A stretch of DNA of 64,000 nt from Lithospermum erythrorhizon (GCA_019722365.1 JADFUC010001346.1:1178001-1242000), one strand, 5' to 3'; positions 48,901 to 62,586 are shown, counted from the first letter of the stretch. The notes: generated by a model from the sequence alone, not told the origin. A program made the numbers and translations.

Positions 48901-51900
48901 CCGAGGTGGTTCTCCCAAAGTATCGCAGACACCAAACAAGAGAACAGTGGGTAACTTATCATCCCCTATGCTTAAATCGCAACGGAAGGTATTTACTGAC
49001 TTTGATTGATGATCTACTGCTCTATCTAGTTGAAAGCAGTGCATATGATTTTTGGGATTTTCTTTTGCAGTATTCTAAGCTGGAAGCATCAAGGTCCAAA
49101 ACTGAAGCTAGTGACACTGATGGAGAAGATCTTGAAGGGAGCATGGAAGCTGATACTGAAGAATTATCCAAGGTCAGGACTAACTTGATGGAATCTGGAA
49201 GTGGCAGTAAAATATTTCATAAATCTAGATTGCTGAAGTTAGAAGTTGATCAGAATTTTGAGCATCGCCTGGATGAGATTAAGGAAGCATGCAGCGGAAC
49301 AGACGAAAGTCAAAGATTAGGTGCAGGGAGAGGAAATTTTGAGACTCAGGTTTCAGATGCAAAATCATCAAGGTCTTCATTACAGGGTTCAAGAAAGCGG
49401 AGCAAAAAGATTAGTAAAGGTAATAGTTTATTTTGTTAAAGGTCTTTTGCTCGTCCCAATTATCTTGTTCCAAGAATAATTACTTTCATAAAATGTTATA
49501 TAACTGAATTTGGTCCTCTGCCCTATTATAGTAAAGGGTCAATTCAAAATGAACTTTACACCTTAGACTTGCTTCTGTCCACTTTGATTCTTTCAAATGA
49601 AAGGTCTGTCAATTCTTATTGATTAACACGTTACAGAGTATGTATGTTTATATGGTATCCTTATTGTTTGAGTGAAATGCTCCCCGTAAATGGTACCGGT
49701 GATCCTCTTATTCTGTATTGGTGCAGTCCTGGGTTGTTTCCTGAAGTGTCGAAATATGCAGAGAGAGAAGTGCCCCTTCGCAAATGGATTCTTTGGCTGA
49801 TTTGTTATCAAACTCTAATTATGTGCAGTTGTCCATTTTTTGTTTGCACTTATTCTATTTTTTCCTGGAATTTGTGCTATAATTTTTTGGTAGATGAAGA
49901 GTCTGCTGTCGATGCGCTTCAAACTTTAGCTGATTTGTCACTAATGATGCCTGGGGCAGATGAGGACGGTAGGTACCATGCATTTTACTTTAAAGAACTT
50001 TCAAGATTTACTTCTGTTTTCAATTTCAACTTCCAACATTAAGATTGTCATTACTGTTTTACTTTAACCTTGTGTTGTACTATATGAATATTCAATTGAT
50101 CACTTATGTTTCTTTATTCCAGAATTAATGATTCAGGTAAAAAATGAGTTTGATGATCATGTTGATGAATCTGGTTCCCTGGAGGCGATTCCTAGAGCCC
50201 ATTCAAGAGATCGGAAGAAGTCTCCGGGTGGTAACTTTAGACGAAAGCAAGCAATATCAAGAGTTGCTGTTGCTTCCCTTAGAGCATCAAAACTTGGAAA
50301 AACTACGGTTATTGAGAATAACACTGAACTTGAAGGACCACTGGAATCTAATCAGTTTACGTCAAGAAGGAAACAAAATAAGGCAATTTCATCAAAGGCA
50401 AGTTGAAGAGACTTTTGACTATTTTTGTTTGTCAATGTTGCTTAAAATGTTTGGTGGACTTTTGCTCATAAATTTTTCAGACTAAGAAGATTGCATTTCA
50501 TGCCGTAGAGAATCAAAATGAATCTCAGGAGGTGGAGGTAAACTGAAGTCTTTTGTGATTACTTTTCTTTGACTTGTTAGCTCTGTCTCTAATATGAAAT
50601 ATTTTATATGCTTAAGGATGCTTGTGTGAATAATTGTTATAAGATTTGGCATTGTTGACAGTCTTATGTTGTTCTAGGTTTATTGGCATTCTGAACTAAA
50701 TTATAATTCCTACCTGAGAGCATTGGTATTGCTAGTGGGTAGTCAATGCGTTATGACTGTTAAACATCCCAAGTTCCCTTTATTCTTGAAACTCAATGAA
50801 ATATCAGAGCATTGATGATTGCTGAGATGATCATGTCTAGCAGGTTAACTTCACTGTGAATTTATTTGTGATAAGTGTGCCCCATACATTTCATTTGTGT
50901 CTAGTTGTAGAATTTCCTTGTTCATGGTTTGACTCTGAACTTTTCATGCTCTTTCAAGCTTTTCCTGATTTGGTGAAATTGATACATTTTTTGCTCTCTT
51001 ACAGGGGAGAGATGTGGGAAAGAAGTTTAATAAAATGAGAAAACCTTCCCAAAGTACTGCACCCACATTTGTCAAAAACCATGATGATTCTGTGTGTAAT
51101 GGTCTAAGAAGTGAAGGAAGTGATTCAGCCCTATCTGCTGTACAGCCTTTTGCTGTGAACCAGGCTAATTTATCTACTAAAGTTAGAACCAGACGGAAAA
51201 ACGACCTTAAGAAACCACAGATGCTGAAATCGCCTAAAAATATTCTCTTGGATCAAACTAACGATCCTATTTCTCCAGTTCATGATAAGGCGTCCGATCT
51301 AAAGGTTGGCCTTTCCTCCTTTTAATTATTCACAGTAATCGTGGCTGAGCAGGAATTAATTGGTGTTACTCATTCGTCAGAAAATACTTTCCAATTTCTT
51401 ATCGAATGAGAGGGCACAGAGCTGGTGTATCTATGAGTGGTTTTATAGTGCGATGGATTACCCCTGGTTTGCTAAAAGAGAGTTCGTGGAATATTTGTAT
51501 CATGTTGGACTAGGACACATTCCAAGGCTAACTCGTGTTGAATGGGGTGTCATAAGGAGGTTATTTCTATGAGACACTTGTTTCCTATATTCTTTGTATC
51601 CATTTTACATTATAAGAATATATGTTATATGTTTTGATCATTCATGTCCATTTCTTCCTGCATTACCTTCCAGTTCCTTAGGTAAACCTCGAAGATTTTC
51701 CGAGCAATTTCTGAAGGAAGAAAAGCAAAAACTTGATCAATACCGCGAGTCTGTGAGAACACACTATACTGAACTTCGTGATGGTATAAGGGAGGGTTTG
51801 CCAACCGATCTTGCAAAGCCCTTGTCAGTTGGACACCGTGTTGTAGCTATTCACCCGACAACTGGAGAAATTCATGATGGAAGTGTCCTGACGGTTGATC

Positions 51901-54413
51901 GTTCAAGGTGCCGTGTGCAATTCAACCGACCTGAGCTCGGGGTTGAATTTGTTGAGGTAATGTTGAACTTGTATATTTTCTTGTAATCTTGTTTCTGAAG
52001 TATATGCAGTGTCTTACTCTTTAGGTGTGATTGTGTGAACTATAATTCTGTTTTCATTAATACGGAGTATCAGAAAGAGTTGCTTATTTGACTGATGACT
52101 GGCCTTTCTTCCGATAGATGGAGAGTGAGATGTTGAGTGAGATGTTAACTAGTTGAGATTTTTCAAAGGTATGATTGTATGTTGGAAAATTTCAAAAGGA
52201 CTTGTGGAAAATTCACCATTTTCATCATCACCTTGTGTCTCTACACAACTACAAGCTTATGTTTTGAAGAACTTTTATTTGGTGTGGGCTGGGTTTGGGT
52301 ACGGACTTGAAGTTGACTAGCAAGTAATGTAGCTGTAAAGATACATACCCTCTTGATTTCTGCAACACCTCCATAAGCTTCTCTTATAGATATTCAGAGA
52401 ACTATATTGAAATATTGAAGATGAAGCTGTTGTGCTTGACGAGGTTAATTAAACTGTTATTTGTATGTCTTGCACGCCCACACATCTTTTAAGTAGCAAC
52501 ATAACTTTATTCCATTGAATGTTATTACCTAGTAAAAGGAGAAAATCTTTATAATTAATAACATTGTAATGTTTGTTTACGTCACTATTATTGACTTTTG
52601 TGAAGGAGCCAATGCTCCCTCATCGCTAGTTCAAGTAATTCCAGGTTAATAAATAAGTCTTGGTCTTTCTCTATCTATTGCCAATTGGTTCTAGTATGGA
52701 CCCTCTCCATGTGTTAAGTTAATAACCATGTTGACAATTAATTTTTGTGCTTGCCTTATTCTCAAGCACTTTAACTCACTTTGTGTTCTCATTGTATCTC
52801 AACTTCTACTATTTATGTGTTTGCTGGTGATGAGCTCTGGCTGTGGCTGTGTTATTGATTTGCTGTCCTGGCAGGATGTACATTGTATGCCTCTGAATCC
52901 TATTGAGAATATGCCTGCATCAATTGCAAAACATGCTGTTGGTGTGACTAAGTTTCTCGAGAATTTGAATGAGCTTGACTTGGATGGTCAAGTGAAAGAA
53001 TACATCAAATATCCCACTGGGGCTGCCATGGAGAGTGTTAATGGTTTCTCGCATTTATCTCCTTCCGCTTATGGAATGAGTGTAGTAAACCAGACAAAGG
53101 TCAGTGGTTCTTTTACTTCTTATCTTACGAATATGGGTGCTCCCTTTTCAACCTCCGAGTCGTTCTAACGGAATCTTCATTTTCTTCAGGTGGGTGTTGC
53201 AGATTCTAGTACACAAGCTAGAGTTGGTGTTGCCGATTCTGTAGCCTATCAATATACACCATATTCCTATCATAATGTGCGGGCTCAAATTCAGGCAAAG
53301 GAAGCAGACATACAAGCTCTTGCTGAGCTTACCTGTGCTCTTGACAAAAAGGTAGCTGTGCATTATATTTGGTGTCCTGTTGCTCCTTCCAGCATGTGTT
53401 GGACCAATTATAATCAAGAGGTGTAATTATCCTGTAGATATGTATTTGGTATAACCTTGGTCTTGGACAAGGTCTTCCAGATAGGTTCGAAAGTAAGCCC
53501 TTGATGTAAAGGGACCTCTCTAATCCTGGGGACATAACGTTTTGCAGAATGTAGCTTTCTTGTTACCTGTTTGTGTTTGCCTCACCCTTCTATTTGCCAT
53601 CGTAACTGATTCTTCTGCACCATTTTCATACTTTTTTGGGTTAAAACCACAATCTTATAAATGAGTGCCATTTGATTCTTTACTTTTTCATAGGGATTTT
53701 TCTTAATTTTATTTATGGCCATGTCTTGGTGTATGGGTGGACGATCTTTTGTCAGATTTTGTTGATTTGAGGTGGATTACTGTAGTTATTCATTTAACTA
53801 TTGCAACTATTCCCTGAAAATGGTTGCTTTGGTGACAATAGACTGGTCATTATTCACTTACCTATTGCAGTTACTATTCTGATTCATTGTCATAACAGTT
53901 TCCTTTAAACAGTCCAAAATTCATTTGTATGTCTGATACTCTGATCTATGCAACAATGGGTACTGTTTTTCGGAACTTACCTAATGTGTTGAACAACATG
54001 TAGGAAGCTGTGGCTTTGGAGTTGAGGCGTTTGAATGATGATGTGGCTGAAAACCAGAGGGATGGTAATACTTCTCTTCAGGACTCTGACCTTAAAATAA
54101 TACTTTTGGTACTTGTACAGTTGCATGAAGCTAATGAGGAGGTAATTGTCTGTTCTGCGGAAAGTTAATTGTCTGTACCTAGTTGCCAATTTACGCTTAC
54201 AGTTGCTCAGATAATTTGTTTGTCTGGGTTTATCTGCTTTCTATCATTTTGCGGCAGCGGAATACATATCTAGAGCACATTCCTGCAACTTTATTGAATC
54301 AAAATGGCAATCACATGGATCCTGCTGGTTTAATAAATCCCTTTGACCTTGCTACTGGTCAGCCTCATGAATCAGGATCAAATATCAAAGAAATTATTAA
54401 AAGCTCAAAATAA
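45936..54413 (+). CDS. ALY: ALWAYS EARLY (LIN-9/Mip130) protein, frame ends early
   Basis: Large spliced gene, about 1000 codons. ALY proteins are the plant LIN-9 subunit of DREAM/MuvB-type complexes that work with RBR, E2F and MYB3R in cell-cycle transcription. Exons read: 45936-46033, 46445-46564, 46865-46927, 47777-about 47858, about 48172-48358, 48723-48988, 49071-49419, 49894-49968, 50123-50397, 50481-50537, 51005-51304, 51381-51559, 51674-51956, 52875-53099, 53190-53351, 54004-54141, 54258-54413. The SANT domain spans exons 2-3 ([16 protein letters not shown] ... [16 protein letters not shown]). Exon 6 has the family motif [13 protein letters not shown] and exons 12-13 hold the DIRP domain ([30 protein letters not shown]). 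A Tudor-like segment, [20 protein letters not shown], follows. Unclear points: the exon 1/2 junction does not keep phase with the best donor, and the exon 4 donor is not canonical. The frame closes at TAA 54411, before the conserved C-terminus. Confidence 0.85.
46671..46806 (+). repeat. 68-bp tandem duplication in an ALY intron
   Basis: The segment starting AAATTTGGTTATATGGAGGT (46671) is repeated directly at 46739 with only a few mismatches, both copies ending CTGTTCAG. It lies in the intron between the two SANT exons and looks recent. Confidence 0.85.
50398..50480 (+). other. ALY: GC-AG intron of the ALY gene
   Basis: The exon ends AAAG and the intron starts GCAAGT, the usual GC-donor consensus, and ends TTTTTCAG. 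Using GC keeps the frame into [12 protein letters not shown]. The nearest GT four bases on (GCAA/GT) would put a stop codon at once into the next exon. Confidence 0.7.
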
Positions 54414-55536
54414 GCTTTCGAATAATAATTGGATGTAATGGCTATTCAGGTAAAATTAATGATATAACATATGTTTATACTCTCAGCTTTGGAGATAATA
54501 GTGCTATAACTTATGTCAATTAATGCCTCAATTTTTGACTCCCATAAACTTTTAGTTATTAATTTCTCATTGGTTTGGTTTTTTTTTTTTTGAAATAAGG
54601 CAATGTGCACTCTCAAGGTTGATGAGAAGACCGAAGAGGCTATTGATTATGTCAATATTAGATTACTTAGATGATTCCTACTGCCAGCGTGTAAAGCGTA
54701 ACTTCCTTTTCCCATAGTTTGGTAGGATCTTTTTGTGTTTATATGTCTAATATTTTTTATTTACTACAGGTCCCTGAAACAAGTCTGATGTCTTTGAAAC
54801 AGAAATTCATTGCAACTGGATTTCTCAATGGCTGCTCTCCGCCAGTTGGTGTAGTTCTGCACCTATTTATGTTACTCACTTTTATTCTTATTTGATCTCT
54901 ATTCCACCGCCAATCGGCAATCTTTTGAAGGTGTTGCCTGTTGAGGGAAGTTATACATTCTCTTTTGCTTGCATAATGTCTCAATTAGTCAGTTGATTCA
55001 GTTGCAAATATGAATTCTGGTTTGATTAAAAAGCTCCACGGCTTCTAATAGATTAAATCACATTAACGCATTATGATTTAACGATGAAATGCAGAGGTCC
55101 CGTCTTAACAGGGGGGTGTCAGATAGTGCACAAGAAGGAAACAGTAGTAATGGGAGCGGACTAGACCTTACTCTTTTAATTGTATGTATATCAGAATACA
55201 AACTTAACTATGAAGGTAACTTTTCTGGTTACAGAACAGACCTACAATGATGGCTTCCTGCCATTTCATCATCTGGAGCTTGAAACTTTTCGATTCTTTG
55301 TTGAACTAATTCTGACCTAAGTGTTATTTCTTCCAGTACGAAGTCTCTGACTTTCCTGGTTTTAACTGCAGAAATGTACAGAACGACAGTTTCCACCTGC
55401 TGATGTTGCCCAAATTCTGGATTCAGCCGTTACAGGTTTACAACCTTGTTGCTCGATGAACTTGTCAGCTTATGCTGAAATACAGAAATGCATGGGTATT
55501 ATCCGCAACCAGATTTTGGCACTCATACCAACCTGA
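54414..55536 (+). pseudogene. ALY: C-terminal ALY exons beyond a stop codon
   Basis: After TAA 54411 the family sequence continues recognisably. LDVMAIQ up to a donor at about 54450 corresponds to MVDVAMQ of relatives but is preceded by two further stops. The exon near 54600 reads AMCTLKVDEK, EEAIDYVNIRLL, then loses frame where relatives have RLLVDDS (two bases appear deleted) and meets TGA. Farther on, the exon at 55093-55181 is open (RSRLNRGVSDSAQEG ... LTLLI), and the last exon, 55372-55536, encodes [20 protein letters not shown] ... ILALIPT with the normal stop, fully conserved. Either the C-terminus is lost, or splicing skips the damaged exons: exon 54004-54141 ends in phase 0 and could join 55093. 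Sequencing or assembly error is a third option. Confidence 0.65.
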
Positions 55537-55747
55537 CTGAAGAATCTTTGTTCTCTTTTGTATATCAGCATTGTAGATAGTTAATATAGGTGTAATTTGA
55601 AGTCTTCACAGTAAATTCAAGTGAGAATTTTATATACATTTTGCGTTAGTAGCACGTTATAACCTTAGAAGCTTAACAAGTGTTCATTTGTCTCTCCCCA
55701 CAGTTGAAAGCTTCTGGTCTGAGATTTGGGCCTTCTAATAAAGAAAT

Positions 55748-55921
55748 ACTCCCTTCATCCCAAATTATTTGGAAGGTTTTTTCAAAATAGAATTCAGGTT
55801 CCTACTTTAACCAAATAGTGAGTAATTTAGAGGAGGGAAAATATTCCTTGTGATACATTCAAATTTGCATTAAAGAATGTGTAAATTCAAGTCTCCCGAA
55901 CAAAATGGGATGTAGGGAGTA
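55748..55921. mobile_element. Stowaway-type MITE
   Basis: 174 bp. The left end is TACTCCCTTCATCCCAAATT and the right end reads inward TACTCCCTACATCCCATTTT. It lies in the 3' region between the ALY and SNF4-like genes. Confidence 0.75.
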
Positions 55922-56915
55922 GCATTATGTTTGTCAAATAAAGCAATGCTAGAAGAATTAGCCTGTAGAAAGGTCATTACATATTGATGAAATGAAATTT
56001 AATATGACTAGCATCAAGCAGCATGCATGGCCATAGATAGATTATAAAAATCAATGCTGCAATTTTTTGGCACCAATTTTATGTACCAATTTGCATTTTA
56101 AGTCTTTTGGCTTTGTAGTTGATACTTTTTCCATCTTTAAATGATTGATGTTTTTAGTCTAATGTTCTTATATTAAAATAGTATTTGATCTTTTATATTT
56201 TCAAGGTCACTTTTTTCGGAAAGGATCCTCTACCTCTTTAACGTGCATCCTTATATGCTTTCTACTTTAAAATATTGTACATTATACATTGAAAAGATCA
56301 TGGGTGCAACCATTATATGCATGATGTATAAATTTTATAGCAAGGAGACATAAAAAGAAGTACCAAAAGGAGGTAAAGAATACTCTCCGCACTTTTTCAT
56401 ACTTTTTTCCTTTATATTACTATTCTTTCTCTTTTTATTTTTATATAGGACCAATGATTTTCCACTTATTTACTTTAATTGACATCATTAATTATCTTTT
56501 AGAAGTAAAGAAAAATTTATCATAAGGATAAATGAGATAAAATTAATTGTTCCACCTTAATTTGTGTGTGCATTAAATTAAAATATCAATCATATGTAGT
56601 CTCGTAGTGCCACACTATTTGCATAAATTGAAAAATTGTAAGAAAGCATAAACCAGTGGTAACAATGTGAATATATAGATTAACGGAAATAACTTCTTGC
56701 TCATCAGTTCAGGGCTTCTTCTATAAATAGTACAGATTTACAGGCCAATTTTTCATACCCTACATGGCTGGAAAAACAAGCCACGAATTCTGAGGCCAAA
56801 CCAATATCATAAATAATGAAAAATTATGACCACGTCAATCAATCCATGCTTGGGTCCAAATGTTTCCTTTGGCGAATTGGGGAGACGTGAATACTGCTGC
56901 TACTTCATTCATCAT
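55922..56915. other. Intergenic between convergent genes
   Basis: AT-rich, no gene. It includes the 3' UTR of the SNF4-like gene at its right end. Confidence 0.45.
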
Positions 56916-59900
56916 CTAACCAAGCAGAAATCTGAAAACATCGCTCAGGGAGACAATTCCTTCTACTCGCTTACTTCCAGCCTCCACAATCACTAGCCGT
57001 CTGACCCCTGAAATAAACAGAGGAACAAAACACTCGTACTCAGCAGGTACAGATGAATTCAGGGCGCATTAAACAATCAAATAGTGAGAGAGTTACCTGG
57101 TCTGGACAACCTTTCCATCACTTTGTACAGTGGATCAGACCGCAAACACATATGACATCTTTGATTGCCAAACCCATAAGAAGAGCTTGGCTCCTCACCA
57201 AGTTGCAACGCCTAGATCAATTAAGAGGTGAGGTAAGTAAATCATGTAGATAATAGATTAAGTTAATAAGAAATCCTAAGAAACATCCTTGTTTTGGAGC
57301 GTTACATCAGATTGTATACAAACATCCTCTGGTACAAATATACTTACATGATGAATTGTCATTTCCTCAAGTTTAACATGTGTATACATTTTGCCCTTAG
57401 CCAAAGATGTGATATCACTGCTCATAAAAAGATTTAAAAAAATTAACAAGTGAATGAAATGAAAATAAAGTGACTAACCCATTTAAGTAGTGAAACAACA
57501 TGATCAACAAAACATAAGTCTTACCTTCTAGAATAGATATCTAATAACGAGTCATTATCATCTACAATAGGAATTGAACTAACTTGTGCTGCAAAAACAA
57601 TGAGCATACATAAGATGTGGAACAAAGAGGAAGGCTTTGACAAGTTCCAAATCATGACAGAGTTTAGCGAATGAAACTTTTGGAAACAAGGATATAAAAG
57701 AAACGATAAACTTTCATGATTGTGGGACAGTCATTAAAGAATGCTGGTATATAGTGAGAATTTACAAGTTCTTACTCTTGTAAAAGGTAGTTTTGTTGAA
57801 TGGAGTTTGTTATTTAGTGTGTCAAAGATAAATTATGCAAACATCAACAAAATCATGCTGTACCTTGCAAAAATAAATTCAGAGCTGCACCAAGAGAGGC
57901 ACTAGGTCTCAACATTGCCAATGGTTGTCGATTAGCCTCTCCAATTTTTGGAACCCAGGTGCCAAGAGGAATTACGCAAATTGGTAGTTGTAATATGGGC
58001 AATGAAGCAAGAGAATGCTTAAAGTACCTACACATACCTGGAATGCGTAACCTATTAGTAAACCATACAAGTTCAACATTATCAGAGAACTGGCTAATGT
58101 CTTACTTCTTAGAATCCCAGAAAGTGAAGCAACATGCAAGAGTTGTGGGAATAATCCATCCTCAGTTGAGGAATTAATGATAGGAACTGTGGCTACCCTG
58201 TTATGCAAAATCTTCAAAGCAACATCCTTTAGATTCTCATCTGGTCCAGCCTATGCAGTAAAGAAGACATTGTTAGGTACTTAGGTGCTAAATGTTGTAG
58301 AAGACATACTGAGATGCTAAATGTTGTATGGATACATAATAAAAATTAAGCTAGAAACAATAAAAATAAAATTAAGCCAAACACAATATAAAAGTTTAAC
58401 GATGAAGGACGCAAGACAATTCAGATATACCAAAACATGATTAAAAGACAATTCGGATCTACTAACATGGACAAGACGTTTTGTTGCCACAGTCCCATGA
58501 TTGAGCATTTGCCTCTCAGCATATGATTTTGCTTCTTTCCACGCAGATATAGTATGTGTTTCAAGCTGTTCTTCTGTTAAATTAGATCCATGACTACCAA
58601 GCTGCAACAAATGTTGAAAATCATTATAATCAAGTCTCGCATTTGGCACCCTTATAGCCAAATAAAGGTATCTCCACTATAATAACAAAAATTAAGGTAT
58701 CTCCACTATAATAACAAAAAGAGTAAAAGATAATTCTTTTCTAAAGAATATACCTCTCGCATGATCAAAATAAAATCGAGAGCACTGAGAACTCCCACAA
58801 ACTGACCTCTAGAGAAGTCCCACAGAGGGGACGTAGGAATCCCCTACAAAAAGTATCACCAAAATTTGAATATCAGGACAAGCCATATGAAGTAATATTG
58901 CAAAAGTGATCAATTTTTAATTCTTCCTGAATATTGTATTTAAACCAGATAGCCAAAAGTAATTAGACGACAGTTCAATAAAGATAGACAAGTTCTGAAA
59001 CAGCTACTATCCCAGCCTAATTTCTTTTGTGTTGGTCACCTACTTTCCTAACCCAACTATCACTCATGATCTTCATATTTATTTCATTATATGCACACAT
59101 ATATAACATAAATTGTTACCTGCTCATGCAATATATGAAATGCTTGCTTTACTGGCAGCTCAACATCTAAAGCAATGGCCTGAAACAAACCAATGTAATA
59201 AAATAAATCCGTGCAGTGACATAACAAATACGAACAGAGATCTGACTACAGAAATGAGTAGGGAAAAGCATCTAAACCTTCCCAGACTCTGGAAGTAACT
59301 CATATGCAGCATGTGAAGATAAGAAACCAGATATACGAAGGCGAGAGCTTTGTAACTCAGCTTCTGTTATCCTGGGAAATACTTCATGCACTGAGCCATC
59401 AGACACACGAACCTACCATTGAGAGGCAGAATGTTAGAGCAAGAACATGACACTAATTTTCTCCGACAAAAGATGAAAGGTAAAGATAACTTTGTGTTCT
59501 AACTGCCTAGCTTACATTATGTAAGACTCATATTAGTGGAAATATTAATGCCATACAAATTGTTCAAACTGCAGAATTCTAGTCCTTTTAAACCTCAAAC
59601 TTGGCAAAAAATGCCAGGAATAGTAACTCAGATTTGAAATAAACCAAGAAAGAATGTGTAATTACTAGTTGACTTTGACAGTCTCGTACCACACGCTGAA
59701 AAGTATCATTATCAACATCCATACTAGCTACAGGAGGTACTTGTGCAGTTAACATCGTTGGAACATAATCTGGTTCGTTAGCCAACAGCAGGGTATTGAC
59801 TGTCCCATAATTACTATTCACGAAGGGTTGATTCTCATCATGTTTCCATTCACCATCTACAATGAATTTATACTGCAAACAGAACAGCATAAGAACCACA

Positions 59901-60375
59901 GACTTGTGTATCAAATCTAGCCTACTTGAGGGATATAAAAATTCTATAAATATTAAGGACGAGAAAGAAACATAACAGACATTAAAAGGCGATTAAGAAA
60001 TTGAAACTAAGAAAAGTAAACCAACCTGGTGATAACCGGGTGGTAAACTACAGACAGTCTGAAACACAGTAGGACATCCTTCAACGGGAGCCATAGGCCA
60101 TTGTGCCCACCTTATATGATACAATCACATGAAACACCATAAATAACAGTAAAATCAGAATTAAACAAAATGTCTATTAAGCACCACACAGATAGTACAC
60201 TTCAAAAAACATGAGTAACACTCTAACCAGTACAAACTCAAAAGTTCTATTGCTAAAAGTCTTACCCGGTAAATGAAGCACACAGATAAACACTTCTTCC
60301 CCCATGAGACCACACAAACCGCACCGGGAGCAACCCTACACTCTCCCTCCCATAATTCATCCCCGCAGGATACAT
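56916..60375 (-). CDS. SNF4: SNF4-like beta-gamma subunit of SnRK1 (CBM48 plus four CBS)
   Basis: Thirteen coding exons join without any break to 485 aa, the usual length (Arabidopsis KIN beta-gamma is close to 487). Exons from the start: 60375-60266, 60110-60026, 59872-59690, 59412-59278, 59179-59120, 58843-58754, 58601-58467, 58250-58106, 58037-57864, 57588-57525, 57417-57348, 57211-57097, 57007-56916; all GT-AG. The plant-specific subunit fuses an AMPK glycogen-binding domain to the gamma CBS module and regulates the SnRK1 energy-sensing kinase. CBM48 spans about residues 18-100 ([39 protein letters not shown]). CBS 1 is near 150-220 ([19 protein letters not shown]), CBS 2 near 250-330 ([19 protein letters not shown]), CBS 3 near 345-415 ([20 protein letters not shown]) and CBS 4 near 425-485. 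The end [15 protein letters not shown] is typical. The start ATG follows the family position. Cytosol or nucleus. Confidence 0.95.
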
Positions 60376-60399
60376 TCCTCACTAATACTATTATTAAAA

Positions 60400-62586
60400 A
60401 TCTCAACTAACCAAAAACCAATCACTTAACCCCTCAGATAAATTAAATTCCTAAACTCCACAAACCAAACAAAATACCAAAAAAATATTATTAAGATCAC
60501 TACTCAATGCCTACAACCAAAAAGACTAATCAGCCTAAAAAAACCCAATCTTGGTCAATTTTCTATTAATCAAAACAACTTTAAGCCTAATCAATTGCAA
60601 CACCACCTTACCAGAGCACACACTAACATAACCAAACTCAATTATAACCTAAATTAAACAAACCCCAAAACCCCAATTAAAAAATACATAAAATTCAAAG
60701 TAATTAAACCAAATTGCATTAAAAAATAAGCTAAAAATCCAATCTTTAACTAAAAAAGCACATAAATATAACAAAATACGCTAAATCGATGTGATATAAT
60801 GCAATAATCGATGAAATATTGATGAAGTTAAAGGGTTGAAATAAGGAAACCCTAACCCTAGGAATAAATTTGGGTTAATTAATATTGAATTGGAAACAAA
60901 TCTTTGTAATTTGGTAAATGTTATTGTGTCCTAAATTGAGGAAGATTCTGATAGGGGGAATATTTAGGTGAGTGACGTGTCTTATGACAAATTTCGATTT
61001 TGTAGTACTACGACTTATCTGTTGACACGTATGAAAAGTGAAAGGAAAAGTCGGCTTCGGAGAGAATCATCTATACGTTTGATGTCACAATTTAAATCAC
61101 TCCGATGCTAGAATTTATATATATTACGTTGAATGGTTATATCATAACCACACATTATATCGTGTCGATTTGTGTATAATAATTTAAAAGCAGGAGGCAT
61201 CTGAGGAGAACCGAAGAAGTAGAAGGATCATGACGATCTGACCGGCATATAAAATGATCAATAATTGTATGCGGGAATAGCATGTTATAACGACAGATGC
61301 TTAACTTTATGTTATATTTAGAGAGCGCGTGATTTTGTTTGTTTTAAAGTTAAAAAATAAACGTGTGACGTTATCTTCTGGGAGTCACCAGCATGATCAA
61401 ATAAAATGCCACAATATTAAAGTTCGTGAATATGAAAAAATAATATGTAATTATATACGAAATGTATTATATATTACAACATTTGTTGATATGTCCACTC
61501 TTTATGTTACACTTTGTTAATATTCTGATATGTGTATTGTTTGTTTTTAATAGTTAATTGAAAATGGAAAAAATAAAACATGTGACATAATCTTAACCGA
61601 ATGTAATATAAGATCGGGACTCATGAAAAGTATATGGAAAATAATCTATAATTCTATACCCATCGAATTGGGACCTTAAAATTGGATTCACTACTTTTGA
61701 GAGATACCTTTGATAACTTAAGGTTTCTTTTAGGTAAGTATCATTAATGATATTCGGAGATAATTACTTTTATGATACATTGTAAGTAATAATCTTGTGT
61801 GAAAGTTTAGATTTGGAGCTTTGATACATCTTATATTAAAATCGTGTACGATTATGAATTTAGTATCTAATTATATAAGTTCTTCATTAAGTCATAAATC
61901 GAATCGGTTTAGATCCTTTTGTCTCGAATAAATAATACCCAGTCTGAATCGTGTGTTAACAAAATATTATATTTAATATATATTATCACAATATGAGAAA
62001 TTTACTATCTGACAATTTATAATAAAATGACATGTGTCTTTTTTTTGTATGAGAAATTAACACGAGGAACACGTGATCTGAACATCAAGATGTGTATCGA
62101 TAATCAAAATGGAGACATAGGTGACTCGGCCACTCTTCTTTGATGCACTCATTGATGACTTACTACTTGGTATCACATGACGGCCCAGTGTCAATTGTGA
62201 AACCTACTCACTGCTTGGCATCGGCTTAGCACCCTCAAATAACACTTTTCTGTGACGCGGCGAGTGTCATTCAGGAGTCATCGATGCTACCATGGCATCC
62301 TTTCGACGTATCTGCATGTATTTTTCATTTTCTCTTTATTTATTTCATATATATAATTATTAAATTTAATAATACAATAAATAATATTATAATTTTTTTA
62401 AAATATTTTAATATTTTTAATATTTTAATTATTTTAAAATATTTTAATAATTTTTTAATATTTTTCTATTTCGCATATATTTAAAGTATATTTTAATAGT
62501 ATATATTTTGTTTAAAATCCCTTAATATTTAATACAATAAATAATATTAAATGTTTTTTAAAAATAACCTTGATATTATTAAATGT
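60400..62586. other. 5' flank of the SNF4-like gene and intergenic DNA
   Basis: 60400-60970 is A/C-rich on the plus strand, fitting a T/G-rich leader intron or 5' UTR of the SNF4-like gene. Beyond that the DNA is AT-rich. The frame at 61329-61520 has no recognised product. At 62340-62590 A+T exceeds 90 percent by eye, with the direct repeat AATACAATAAATAATATTA near 62370 and 62530. Confidence 0.4.
60846..60860 (-). promoter_or_regulatory. Telo-box-like motif upstream of the SNF4-like gene
   Basis: AAACCCTAACCCTAGG about 480 bp before the ATG contains AAACCCTAA, the telo-box found in many 5' regions of plant genes for growth and translation. One copy only, so its role is uncertain. Confidence 0.4.

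Noticed and set aside
50144..50485. Alternative frame over ALY exon 9
   Set aside because: It is the shadow of the real frame, which continues from exon 8 and into exon 10 through the GC-AG intron.
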